Positions 21,314-29,560 of a stretch of DNA of 56,720 nucleotides are shown piece by piece (positions within the stretch are counted from its first letter, which is position 1; each line of letters opens with the position of its first letter). The translations under genes and the position numbers were made by a program. Origin of the DNA: CAZJFC01 sp964545245 (lineage in GTDB: Bacteria > Pseudomonadota > Alphaproteobacteria > Rickettsiales > 21-14-0-20-44-7); assembly GCA_964545245.1 (NCBI GenBank), contig CAZJFC010000004.1, positions 1 through 56,720 on the forward strand, in the 5' to 3' direction. The notes beneath the pieces were generated by a model. It searched no databases, had not been told where the DNA came from, and was given only the letters and a program-made list of their open reading frames with translations.

Positions 21314-23167
21314 TTACCTTCCGGAGGCAAACGCTTCCGCCTGCCGTACAGGCACAGGAAATTCCCCGATCGTCTCCAAGAACATCTGGCCGTAACGCTC
21401 GATCTTCTTTTCACCGACACCGTTTATTTCCCTTAGTTCCATCAACGAGCGCGGCTTGACTGATGCCATCTCGTGCAGCGTCCTGTCGTGGAAGATCACA
21501 TAAGGCGGCAGGTTCTGCGCCTTGGCCAGTGTCAAACGCAGGGCTTTGAGCGCAACAAGCAAAGCCGCGTCATCGGAATGCACCACTGGCGTTTCCGTGC
21601 GCGGCTTCTTCATCGCCTTGGCAGGAACCGCCGCAAGCAATGCGCGTAACGCAAGCCTTGGTTTTTCCCGCAAAAACACCTGACCGGAGGGCGTTACCTT
21701 CAGGCCGCCATGCCCGGTGATATCCACCATAAGCAGGTTCTGCGCCGTCAGTTGCCGGAAAATACCCTGCCATTCCTGCTTGGAGAATTCCGTGCCAACA
21801 CCGAAGGTCGGAAGCCGGTCATGCCCGAAGCGCGCCATGCGCTCGTCGCTCTTGCCAGTCAGCACATTTATGAGATACGCGACACCGAAACGCTGCCCGG
21901 TACGCAATACGCACGAAATCGCCTTCAACGCCGCCACCGTGCCATCGAAGGTTTCCGGCTGTTCCAGACAGGTATCGCAATTACCACATGGCGAGGAAGA
22001 TTCCCCGAAATAGTCAAGCAACACCTGCCTTCGGCATCCCGCCGCTTCGCACAATCCTAGTAGCGCGTTCAGCTTCTGGTGCTCAACGCGCTTCTGGTTA
22101 TCGGGTGCATCACCGCCATCAATGAAGCTGCGCTGCTGCGCCGCATCGCCCATCCCATACAGCATCAGCGCTTCCGATGGTAAGCCGTCACGCCCGGCTC
22201 GTCCGGTTTCCTGATAATAGGCTTCGATATTCTTGGGAATACCCATATGAGCGACGAAGCGTACATCCGGCTTGTCAATGCCCATGCCAAACGCAACAGT
22301 GGCCACCATCACCAGCCCTTCCTCGCGCAGGAAACGCTCCTGATGCCGCTGACGCGTCTGCGAATCCAGCCCGGCGTGATAGGGCAACGCCGGGACACCT
22401 TCCCTGCATAGCCACTGCGCCATATCATCGGTCTGGCTGCGCGACAGGCAATATACAATCCCGCTTTCGCCCGCATGGCCCTCCCTGATGAAACGCAGAA
22501 CCTGCTGCTTCGGGTTATCCTTCACCGCGATGCGGTAATGGATGTTCGGACGATCGAACCCGGCAACGAACACGCGCCCGTCCTGAAGATGCAGCTTCTC
22601 CACTATATCCTTACGCGTCGGCGCATCGGCGGTAGCTGTCAGCGCTATCCTCGGTACACCGGGAAAGCGTTCAACCAGTAGCGTGAGCTGTGTGTAGTGC
22701 GGACGGAAATCATGTCCCCACTGCGACACGCAGTGCGCCTCGTCAATCGCAAACAGTGCAATACGGGATTCGGCCAGCAACGCCAGGAAATCCTCCATGA
22801 GCAGGCGCTCCGGCGCGACATATACCATATCGAGCGTACCATCGCGTATGCCGCACTTGGCCATTGCCACCGCTTCCCGCGGAAGGTTGGAGTTGATAGC
22901 CGCCGCCCTGACGCCCAGTTCCTTAAGTGCATCAACCTGATCCTGCATCAGCGCTATCAGCGGCGAGACTATAATCCCCACCCCGTCACGCACCAGCGCA
23001 GGAATCTGGTAGCACAGCGACTTGCCGCCGCCGGTCGGCATCAGCACGAACGCATTGCCACCGCCGCTCACATGGCTGATGATCTCTGCCTGTTGCCCGC
23101 GGAACCGGTCATAACCGTAGGTCTTTTTCAGTATCTCAAGAGCCGTATCCATGAATGTCATACCCAT
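21314..23167 (-). CDS. recQ: ATP-dependent DNA helicase RecQ
   Basis: A superfamily 2 3'-5' helicase acting in recombination and fork repair. Visible motifs are Walker A (PTGGGKS), motif II DEAH within FAIDEAHCVSQWGHDFRP, motif III TATAD, motif V/VI with GMGIDKPDVRF and QETGRAGRDG, a zinc-binding RQC segment with the pattern C-RR-...-SPCGNCDTC, a winged-helix stretch, and a C-terminal HRDC domain (about the last 80 residues). The frame extends to a TTG at 23209, but the ATG at 23167 gives 617 residues, close to the E. coli protein (about 609). ATGs at 23161 and 23152 are also possible. It converges with the TpsB gene, leaving 217 bp between their stops. No neighbour suggests a specialised role. 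Confidence 0.95.
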   Translation of the reverse strand: MGMTFMDTALEILKKTYGYDRFRGQQAEIISHVSGGGNAFVLMPTGGGKSLCYQIPALVRDGVGIIVSPLIALMQDQVDALKELGVRAAAINSNLPREAVAMAKCGIRDGTLDMVYVAPERLLMEDFLALLAESRIALFAIDEAHCVSQWGHDFRPHYTQLTLLVERFPGVPRIALTATADAPTRKDIVEKLHLQDGRVFVAGFDRPNIHYRIAVKDNPKQQVLRFIREGHAGESGIVYCLSRSQTDDMAQWLCREGVPALPYHAGLDSQTRQRHQERFLREEGLVMVATVAFGMGIDKPDVRFVAHMGIPKNIEAYYQETGRAGRDGLPSEALMLYGMGDAAQQRSFIDGGDAPDNQKRVEHQKLNALLGLCEAAGCRRQVLLDYFGESSSPCGNCDTCLEQPETFDGTVAALKAISCVLRTGQRFGVAYLINVLTGKSDERMARFGHDRLPTFGVGTEFSKQEWQGIFRQLTAQNLLMVDITGHGGLKVTPSGQVFLREKPRLALRALLAAVPAKAMKKPRTETPVVHSDDAALLVALKALRLTLAKAQNLPPYVIFHDRTLHEMASVKPRSLMELREINGVGEKKIERYGQMFLETIGEFPVPVRQAEAFASGR

Positions 23168-23473
23168 GTTATAAAACCTGTTTCCGCGGCTGGTAATGGT
23201 ATAAAACAACCCTATGCGTGGATGCCTGCCGTTAAATTCGGCTGCCGGAAACCAAGCTGGGAAAGAAATTCAAATCTGCCGAAATTTAATGAGATAAGAA
23301 AACGTTACATAGCGGCATTGCGTGAAACAGATGGCAGAAATTGCGAGCCGCTGTTGGCATTTGCAGAATCGTAGCACACTAGTTTACCCTGAACTATAGT
23401 AAACAGTACGAATAGCGCCACCAGCAGCCCTCCTTAGGGCGCATAGACCAAATATCTCTAAACACTGGGAAAA
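23168..23473. other. non-coding stretch between recQ and the tRNA gene
   Basis: No gene is evident. It holds the recQ leader and two small inverted repeats: GTTTAC/GTAAAC at 23382-23404 and GCCCT/AGGGC at 23427-23440. Neither is followed by a T-run on the minus strand, so neither is a convincing intrinsic terminator for the tRNA. Confidence 0.5.
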
Positions 23474-23550
23474 TGGTGGGGCGAGAGGGATTTGAACCCC
23501 CGACCAAGGCGTTATGAGCGCCCTGCTACTAACCGCTGAGCTATCGCCCC
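23474..23550 (-). tRNA. tRNA with CAU anticodon, probably tRNA-Ile2
   Basis: The minus strand folds as a full cloverleaf: acceptor GGGGCGA pairs with TCGCCCC, anticodon loop CTCATAA, T-loop TTCAAAT, discriminator A, and an encoded CCA at 23476-23474. The CAU anticodon fits elongator Met or the Ile2 tRNA that TilS modifies to lysidine. The variable-loop context TTGGTC after the anticodon stem resembles known tRNA-Ile2 more than elongator Met, so I favour Ile2. It is not an initiator, since the three G-C pairs of the anticodon stem are absent. Confidence 0.9.
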
Positions 23551-23615
23551 AGCTAAAAGTCTGGATAGATAATAATCATGATTAAATCAACTCTTTTATG
23601 ACTTCTGAAGATCAA

Positions 23616-23927
23616 TCAGAGTACACCATCACTAATCATGACGTTAACACTTTGGCGGCAATAGTTATAACCGTTATACCAGGCAACTTCATATTGATAA
23701 TTGCCAACCATACTATCATCTCGTTTATAGCCATAAAAACTCTTATAAAAATGGTTCCCAAACACCGCATACCCGGTATGGCAACCGTCATCCCAACCTT
23801 GTTTATAGGCCGGATCTGCCCCCTCTGGAGAATTGGAACGTATCTTGTCGTACCACGGTATAGTTGGGTCAAAATATTTGCACCCGGAAATCGCTATAAC
23901 ACATAATACCAGAAGTGCTTTAAGCAT
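23616..23927 (-). CDS. small lipoprotein, member 5 of a five-gene paralogous array
   Basis: A 103-residue protein with a lipoprotein signal peptide whose lipobox (AISGC) places the lipidated Cys at 16. The mature part shares with its four upstream neighbours the pattern Y-x-x-G-W-x-D-G-C-x-T-G, then an aromatic-rich stretch (FYKSFYGYK), then Y-x-x-A-W-x-x-G-Y-x-Y-C-R. The two conserved Cys could form a disulfide. It probably sits in the inner leaflet of the outer membrane or on the periplasmic side. Its ATG overlaps the previous stop by one base (TAATG), implying coupled translation. I do not recognise the family by name. Confidence 0.8.
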   Translation of the reverse strand: MLKALLVLCVIAISGCKYFDPTIPWYDKIRSNSPEGADPAYKQGWDDGCHTGYAVFGNHFYKSFYGYKRDDSMVGNYQYEVAWYNGYNYCRQSVNVMISDGVL

Positions 23928-24244
23928 TAATCCATACCTCCGGTATAAAAATCATGAGTCTGCCATTTAGCGTTATAGTGCCTGCAATAATCAAAAGCCT
24001 CGTGCCACGCAGCATTATAATGTGGGTTGTGAAGCATTCTGTAATCCTGATAAAAATTATAGAACATTTTCTGTATAGCAGTGCCATATGCAGCAATCCC
24101 ACTTTGGCAACCATCTTCCCAGCCCCTTTTAAATTCAGGTGTTCCGGGGACATCAGTAGACATAAATAAAGGACTTGGACCAGACCACACACATGAGGTT
24201 CCTAGCAGAGCAACTATAATCAAAAATATATTCTTTATTACCAT
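23927..24244 (-). CDS. small lipoprotein, member 4 of the array
   Basis: A 105-residue protein with a hydrophobic leader and lipobox-like LGTSC (lipidated Cys at 18). The core is FKRGWEDGCQSGIAAYG, then NPHYNAAWHEAFDYCRHY, matching the other members at the DGC motif and the terminal aromatic-Cys-Arg. Its start lies 7 bases inside the end of member 3, and its stop overlaps the start of member 5, so the genes form one polycistronic unit. No function is known to me; extracytoplasmic location is inferred from the leader. Confidence 0.8.
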   Translation of the reverse strand: MVIKNIFLIIVALLGTSCVWSGPSPLFMSTDVPGTPEFKRGWEDGCQSGIAAYGTAIQKMFYNFYQDYRMLHNPHYNAAWHEAFDYCRHYNAKWQTHDFYTGGMD

Positions 24245-24759
24245 CCTCCCATCACTCCGCTAATACCGTCTTCATTACTTCCCATAAAGACGTTATCGCC
24301 ACCTCCCATTAAAGAATCAACCCCGCCACCGCCTAAAAAGCTATATCCCCGGCTTTCGGTTGATGCACCATAAAATGGAACTGAATTTGTCGTAGGATCA
24401 ACACAATCATCTCCCAGACCATCCAGAGAGCACCATGCTTCCATGTTACGGAATGAATAAGCGAATATATATGTCCGACAGAAATTCTCTGAATCCTTCC
24501 AAGCTTTGTAATATACCGGATTCGTAACCAATGAAGGGTTCTGGCGGAAAGCAAAAGTGGTACGGTAAAAATCGTTACCATGCGCCGCAATCCCTGTTTC
24601 ACATCCATCAAGCCATCCTTCCCTGAACTCTGCAGGGCCACCTTCCGGTGGCCCAGGCATAAATGGCGGTAAAGTTGGGCGAACGCCCCCAGTGCTACCC
24701 AACCCGCAGGAAACAAGTACCGAAAACACGCACATAAGTAACCACTTTCTCTTTCTCAT
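24238..24759 (-). CDS. small lipoprotein with glycine-rich tail, member 3 of the array
   Basis: Starting at the ATG at 24759 (overlapping the preceding stop as ATGA) gives 173 residues with leader RKRKWLLMCVFSVLVSC as a lipoprotein signal. The core repeats the family pattern: FREGWLDGCETGIAAHG, FYRTTFAF, NPVYYKAWKDSENFCR. Unlike its siblings it carries about 70 extra C-terminal residues, Gly/Ser/Asp-rich with runs such as LGGGGVDSLMGGGDN. A longer in-frame extension to 24840 exists but would bury the signal peptide, so I reject it. The added tail makes this the most divergent member. Confidence 0.8.
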   Translation of the reverse strand: MRKRKWLLMCVFSVLVSCGLGSTGGVRPTLPPFMPGPPEGGPAEFREGWLDGCETGIAAHGNDFYRTTFAFRQNPSLVTNPVYYKAWKDSENFCRTYIFAYSFRNMEAWCSLDGLGDDCVDPTTNSVPFYGASTESRGYSFLGGGGVDSLMGGGDNVFMGSNEDGISGVMGGW

Positions 24760-25154
24760 AAAGGTGATTGCCCTGAATGGTTCCATTGCCTGTTGTAAAC
24801 GAAATACCACATGTAACAATAGTTCCAGGCATCCTTCCAAATTTGGTTATACATTACATTATTTGTGTAGCGTGGGTCCACATGAACACCACCTTGCTGG
24901 GTTCTGATAAAACTGTTACTGGCATAGGCAGATAATGCCGACTTACAGCCATCAGTATAACCCTGACGATATTCTGGTGGCCCGTAATCAACTTCAGTGT
25001 CAAGCAAGAGCGGTTTCGGGTTGTTGATTGGATCAACGCCACAACTAGCAAGCAACAGAACTGCAACCGCTACTACGACTGAATTAAGAGTATGCAGCAG
25101 AACTGCCTTATTCCGGCGCCCTATCCAACTCAAACTTGCAATAAAAATACCCAT
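24756..25154 (-). CDS. small lipoprotein, member 2 of the array
   Basis: A frame of 132 residues from the ATG at 25154; a TTG at 25133 would shorten the cytoplasmic n-region and reduce the 47-base overlap with member 1. The hydrophobic stretch ends with the lipobox LLASC. The core reads YRQGYTDGCKSALSAYA, then MYNQIWKDAWNYCYMW, conserving the DGC and W-K-D/aromatic-Cys positions. It overlaps the next gene by 4 bases (ATGA). The start is uncertain; coding status is supported by paralogy and phase. Confidence 0.75.
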   Translation of the reverse strand: MGIFIASLSWIGRRNKAVLLHTLNSVVVAVAVLLLASCGVDPINNPKPLLLDTEVDYGPPEYRQGYTDGCKSALSAYASNSFIRTQQGGVHVDPRYTNNVMYNQIWKDAWNYCYMWYFVYNRQWNHSGQSPL

Positions 25155-25419
25155 CTTTCCACGCTTTATAGTAAACAGAATCGTTTAATGCCTTATCTAC
25201 ATCATAATAAACTTCATTGTACATCAAGTTATAAAATCCTCCCCCAGAGGCCGTAGAGGCCGTTTTACACCCGTCAATTATCCCCTGCTGATAGTTGGGG
25301 GGACCATCAGGAGGAAAATTTGTAGCAAACATTGGGCCAGGAAACATGCCAACCGGACCGCAAGCCGCCATAGCCAATATTAGCCCCAATAGTGCACATC
25401 TAGCCATTGAATCCATCAT
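25108..25419 (-). CDS. small lipoprotein, member 1 (first gene) of the array
   Basis: A 103-residue protein; the leader CALLGLILAMAAC is a clear lipoprotein signal. Its mature start is Gly/Pro/Phe-rich, followed by the family core YQQGIIDGCKTASTASG, an aromatic stretch, and VYYKAWKDGYFYCKF. Candidate starts are the adjacent ATGs at 25419 and 25416, with AAGG just upstream. Being first in the run, it should carry the operon promoter in the 50-odd bases between it and the selO remnant, or be read through from further upstream. Function unknown. Confidence 0.8.
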   Translation of the reverse strand: MMDSMARCALLGLILAMAACGPVGMFPGPMFATNFPPDGPPNYQQGIIDGCKTASTASGGGFYNLMYNEVYYDVDKALNDSVYYKAWKDGYFYCKFELDRAPE

Positions 25420-25470
25420 ACCTTATGAATATTGCAGTTTTGTGATATATAGATGCAATTTGATGATTAT

Positions 25471-26077
25471 CTAAGAAGAACATGAAACTTCTATATGTCT
25501 TGCCCACTCTGGGGGATCATTAGAATAACCATCAAATTCCTCTTGTTCTTCCGTTGGTATTCTCAATATTTTCAACAACTTATCGATCTCAGAATAATCC
25601 CTTTCATCTTCTGCCTTGCGTATAGCTTGTTCCGCAAGGTAATTACGGAGAATATATTTAGGATTAGACTTCAGCATTAACTCACGGTTTGGAAGGGTTG
25701 CCCTTTCTTTATAAAGCCTAAACCACGGCTCATAACTTTCAGTATCATCAAACTTATGGCTTAGTTCTTCACCTTTCGAAAATCTACGAAAAAAATTTGT
25801 ATAATCCACATTATTTATTTCCATTAAATCAAGCAAACTTTTTACCAGATGTATATCGTCCGGATGCGTATCTTCTAACCCCAGTTTTGCACGCATCAGC
25901 TCTAAATAATGCTCAGCAAGCACAGGCTGATATTTTTCAAGAATTTTAGCGACCTGCTCCAGAGGCAATAATGGCTCAAATGCCTGGGCCAATAGGCGAC
26001 GGAGCAACTTCACTAAAAAAGTTTTTCCCTAAACTGTAAAATCTACTTGCATATGGAAGATTGGCGACATCAAGCAT
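25471..26077 (-). pseudogene. selO (YdiU/SelO protein AMPylase) remnant with central deletion
   Basis: Two pieces of one SelO gene remain. From the ATG at 26077, about 30 residues (LPYASRFYSLGKNFFSEVAPSP) match the N-terminus of the family, then that frame stops. The adjoining frame, starting near 26000, encodes the family's C-terminal third, with the recognisable LLDLMEINNVDYTNFFRR, NPKYILRNYLAEQAI and a typical ending PPEWARHIEVSCSS. The intact protein is about 480-500 residues; some 300 or more, including the whole pseudokinase-fold active site, are missing and the junction changes frame. SelO AMPylates proteins in redox control; this copy cannot do so. A 180-codon open frame from 26013 could still be translated but would lack catalytic parts. 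Confidence 0.85.
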
Positions 26078-26094
26078 TTTTCTTAGTCTGCTTA

Positions 26095-27024
26095 TCATCC
26101 ACTCACTTCTAATGCTTTTATAATCGCAGGCGAGATAATCAAAGTAATAAGCGCAATCAACATTAAGGGTATAGTGTAAACAGCAATCTTGGCTGGCAAT
26201 TTACCAGCTTTTTCTTCTGCAAGCATCATTCTCGTCTGCCGGTAATCATCAGAAAGAACACGCAAAGTATCCACAAGGCTTGTACCAAATTTTTCTGATT
26301 GTAGTAGCGCAGCAACTAATGATTTAAACGCTAACAAGTCGGTCCGCTTACCTAAATTAAGGAGCGCCTTTTCCCGGTCATTTAGCATCGTCAATTCCAG
26401 ACGGGTTTTATTAAGCTCCTGCGTAATCTCAGGATGGCTATATTTTAACTCCTTGCAAACACGTGCCAAAGAGACATCAAGCGCCAAGCCAGATTCGACA
26501 CAAACTAGCAATAAATCCAGTGAATCAGGAAAAGAGCGCAGTAGAATTTTTTTCCTGTTTTCAATTGCACCTTGTATCCATAAGTGCGCACCAAATGAAA
26601 CCATCGCCGCTAGAAAAACTCCATTGGCTAAGATTACCCAAAACATCGTCCCTTCATGGGATTGCGCTACAAGATATATTAGAAAAAATATCGCAATTCC
26701 TATAATCCATCCAAAAGTAGAAAAGAATATATAATAACTTACAGCATCTGGAGACGCGGCTCCCGCCTGATATAGATGCAATTCTATACTTTCCCTGTCA
26801 TCACTGGCATTACGAAACGGAACCGTAAGACCTTCAAGCGCAACAGCCAAGGAAGAACGTTCTTGCTGATAATCCTGCTGTATCTCAATAAAACCTTCAT
26901 CTGTATCAGTTAAGCTTTGCACGCGCTTTTTTCTTAACTTATCCTCCCCCATCATCGATTTAGCTACTCTCAAGGTTAGCGTAAAAACGACTACAAACAC
27001 CAGTATAGCAATAACAATATTCAT
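26095..27024 (-). CDS. tadC: Tad pilus inner membrane platform protein TadC
   Basis: A 309-residue protein of the type II secretion system F (GspF) family. It has an N-terminal membrane anchor (IVIAILVFVVVFTLTL), two mid-protein hydrophobic segments around residues 100-150, a cytoplasmic GspF helical domain with the segment FPDSLDLLLVCVESGLALD, and a C-terminal membrane helix. With TadB it forms the platform on which the TadA ATPase acts in Flp pilus assembly. Its ATG overlaps the TadB stop by one base (TGATG), indicating coupling. It is the last gene of the pilus operon; the selO relic follows directly. Confidence 0.9.
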   Translation of the reverse strand: MNIVIAILVFVVVFTLTLRVAKSMMGEDKLRKKRVQSLTDTDEGFIEIQQDYQQERSSLAVALEGLTVPFRNASDDRESIELHLYQAGAASPDAVSYYIFFSTFGWIIGIAIFFLIYLVAQSHEGTMFWVILANGVFLAAMVSFGAHLWIQGAIENRKKILLRSFPDSLDLLLVCVESGLALDVSLARVCKELKYSHPEITQELNKTRLELTMLNDREKALLNLGKRTDLLAFKSLVAALLQSEKFGTSLVDTLRVLSDDYRQTRMMLAEEKAGKLPAKIAVYTIPLMLIALITLIISPAIIKALEVSG

Positions 27025-27986
27025 CAGATGTCCAAATCAGTAAGTTTTTTTGTTATATATATTGAAGCTACAATCATAATCAAGGCAACAGTAAGACATA
27101 TATTCCCCGCTGTAGTCTCAAACAACGGATCAAGATATTCTTTTGAAGAAAATCTTACAAATGTCATCTGAAGCAAAGGAATAGCTGCAAAAATTTTTGC
27201 CGTTATCCGCCCTTCAGCAGTCAATGCATTGATCTTTAATTTTAGCTGTTTACGCTTACGAATTATCGTTGAAAGATTTGTAAGAACTTCGGCAAGATTT
27301 CCTCCAGTTTCTTGTTGTACGGATAAAATAACAACAAAGAAATTAACATCCATCAGCCCTATCCTGTCAGCCATTTTTCTTAATGCTTCAGGCATTGGCC
27401 GTCCATAGGATACTTCGTTAATCACTCTTTGAAACTCAGTACTAATAGGCGGTTCAGCATTCTGTGCTATAAGGCGCATCGATGAAATAAGCGGGTGTCC
27501 TGATTTTACACTCCTAACCATCATATCAATTGCATCTGGAAAATGATTAAGAAAGTAATCATTTCTTTTTTCCAGTTTTCGATTCAGCCTAGTGCCATTA
27601 TAATAGAGGATTGCAACCAATCCTATACATACCGCGTATAGTGGTGATTTCAGAAAATAAAATGCCAAAAAACTAACAACAATCCCCACCAGTAACAAAT
27701 AAAATAAGTGAGCACTAAAACTTGTAACATCTCCTGCTTGCTGGAGTTTTCGGTATATGTTACCAAAAAAAGGTACCCCCACTATTTTCTCAGCGAAGAC
27801 CTCTTCCCTTTTAGCAGCCAGCAAATACGATTCACTGTTCTCATCAGAAAAATCTCCCCGTGTAATATTCTCAAGGGATTTTTTTTGATACCTTGACGAT
27901 TTATCGGACAATAACCTTGACAGCAGAAGAAACACCACAACAAACGCAGCAAGAGTAATAACAAATAACAGGACCTTTTGATTCAT
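27024..27986 (-). CDS. tadB: Tad pilus inner membrane platform protein TadB
   Basis: A 320-residue GspF-family protein with N-terminal membrane segment (LLFVITLAAFVVVFLLLS), paired helices near residues 95-130, the cytoplasmic core containing FPDAIDMMVRSVKSGHPL and VNFFVVILSVQQETGGNLAE (both strongly family-typical), and a C-terminal membrane helix. It lies directly before tadC and 67 bp after cpaF on the same strand. Length and order match the standard cpaF-tadB-tadC layout of alphaproteobacterial Tad loci. Confidence 0.92.
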   Translation of the reverse strand: MNQKVLLFVITLAAFVVVFLLLSRLLSDKSSRYQKKSLENITRGDFSDENSESYLLAAKREEVFAEKIVGVPFFGNIYRKLQQAGDVTSFSAHLFYLLLVGIVVSFLAFYFLKSPLYAVCIGLVAILYYNGTRLNRKLEKRNDYFLNHFPDAIDMMVRSVKSGHPLISSMRLIAQNAEPPISTEFQRVINEVSYGRPMPEALRKMADRIGLMDVNFFVVILSVQQETGGNLAEVLTNLSTIIRKRKQLKLKINALTAEGRITAKIFAAIPLLQMTFVRFSSKEYLDPLFETTAGNICLTVALIMIVASIYITKKLTDLDI

Positions 27987-28053
27987 TTTAAGCTATTCTT
28001 CCACCGTTTTTTTGTATTATTGAGTCTACGCGCAAAATATCAAACGGCAAGAA

Positions 28054-29559
28054 TTATTGCGAATTGAACTCCAAACAGCGCTCCATTTCCTTGGTAAGGC
28101 CAAAATAATCGATTTGCGAGGCAAACCTTGGACGCAGTTTTGCCGACTTATACTTCCCACGAAGCCTACCATCCTCACCCATTTGTCCTGATTCGAATGA
28201 GAAAAGCTCCTGTAGCGAAATAACATCAGTTTCTATACCAACTACTTCAGTAATGCTGGTTACCCTTCTTCCGCCATCCCGCATACGCTGCACCTGCACA
28301 ATAAGGTCCACAGCGCTGGCTATCTGATGCCTCATGGCCGCAATGGGTAAATTAACCCCTGACAAACCAATCAGGTTCTCCAATCTTGTCAGACAATCTC
28401 TTGGTGTATTCGCGTGTATGGTAGCCATCGACCCTTCATGACCTGTATTCATAGCCTGTAACACATCTATAACTTCCTCTCCACGAATCTCACCAAGAAT
28501 AATACGGTCCGGTCTCATCCTCAATGCGTTTTTTAATAACGCACGCTGAGTGATGGCTCCTACCCCTTCCATGTTGGGTGGCCTAGTTTCCAAACGTAGT
28601 ACATGGGGCTGCCCTAACTGCAACTCTGCAGCATCTTCTATAGTAATGACACGCTCCCCTACATCAATATGCTGCGATAATGCATTTAACAGGGTAGTCT
28701 TACCAGAACCAGTTCCGCCGGAAACCAAAATACTTAGCCTACTGGCACCACAGATTTTCAGAAAATTACACATATTTTCTGACATAGAGCCCAAGCCGAC
28801 ATAGTCATCAAGTGACATCTTATTCTTTTTAAATTTACGTATCGAAACAAGTGCTCCATCAATTGCTAATGGAGGAATAATAGCATTAAAACGTGACCCA
28901 TCAGGCATACGAGCATCCACCATAGGGCTGGACTCATCCACCCTGCGCCCCACCTGAGAAACAATTTTTTGTATAATATTGATTAGATGATGCTCTCCGT
29001 TAAAATTCAGGTCAGTGATATAGATTTTACCAAATTTCTCTACGTACACCTGTTTTGATGTATTAATCATTATATCTGATATATCTGGGTCGTTCAGCAA
29101 TTTCTCCAACGGTCCAAACCCTCTTACATCATCTATAATCTGGCTCTTCATCAAATCTAACTGCTGCTGGTTTAAGGGCAGAGACAAATCGTCAAAAATT
29201 TTGATCGTAAATTGATTGATTTTATCAATTTGCTGTTCCTTAGGAAGGGAGTTAATCAAGCCAAAGTTAAATCTTTCAATAAGAACTTCAAATACAAGAC
29301 TTTTAGATTTCTTATACGCCTCTGACTCTAGCTTAGCATCTGTATAGATAAGTTTTTCGCGCACATCTTCCTGATTGGGTATAAATACACCACCCAATTT
29401 TTTAACAGACTGGCCTAAAACTTCAGCATTTGGAGCAAAATTCCCTATCGCAGCATTAGCAGGATCAGCATTTTGGAAAACAGGAATATCAGGTTTTAAT
29501 ACCTCGTTAACAGGTTTAGGCAAATCCTTATCTGTTTCTATCTTTTTTTTTCCGAACAT
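28054..29559 (-). CDS. cpaF: Tad pilus assembly ATPase CpaF/TadA
   Basis: A secretion ATPase of the VirB11/GspE superfamily that powers Flp pilus extension and, in some Tad systems, retraction. Visible are Walker A (GGTGSGKTTLLNAL), an Asp box (ITIEDAAELQL), Walker B (RIILGEIRGEE) and a His box (GHEGSMATIHANTPRDCLTRLE). The ATG at 29559 begins MFGKKK, as in typical CpaF, and sits two bases after the CpaE stop; a GTG at 29568 in the same frame is an alternative. About 500 residues is normal for the family. Confidence 0.95.
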   Translation of the reverse strand: MFGKKKIETDKDLPKPVNEVLKPDIPVFQNADPANAAIGNFAPNAEVLGQSVKKLGGVFIPNQEDVREKLIYTDAKLESEAYKKSKSLVFEVLIERFNFGLINSLPKEQQIDKINQFTIKIFDDLSLPLNQQQLDLMKSQIIDDVRGFGPLEKLLNDPDISDIMINTSKQVYVEKFGKIYITDLNFNGEHHLINIIQKIVSQVGRRVDESSPMVDARMPDGSRFNAIIPPLAIDGALVSIRKFKKNKMSLDDYVGLGSMSENMCNFLKICGASRLSILVSGGTGSGKTTLLNALSQHIDVGERVITIEDAAELQLGQPHVLRLETRPPNMEGVGAITQRALLKNALRMRPDRIILGEIRGEEVIDVLQAMNTGHEGSMATIHANTPRDCLTRLENLIGLSGVNLPIAAMRHQIASAVDLIVQVQRMRDGGRRVTSITEVVGIETDVISLQELFSFESGQMGEDGRLRGKYKSAKLRPRFASQIDYFGLTKEMERCLEFNSQ

Positions 29560-29560
29560 T

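Noticed and set aside
21208..21420. A 70-codon minus-strand frame overlapping the 3' end of recQ
   Set aside because: Its first half is recQ in another frame; the unique tail after 21313 has no recognisable motif and may be chance.
22697..23374. A 225-codon plus-strand frame antisense to recQ
   Set aside because: recQ motifs are unmistakable on the other strand; this frame shows no family features.
24333..24716. A 127-codon minus-strand frame inside the lipoprotein array
   Set aside because: It overlaps lipoprotein member 3 in another frame and lacks the shared family motif or a signal peptide.
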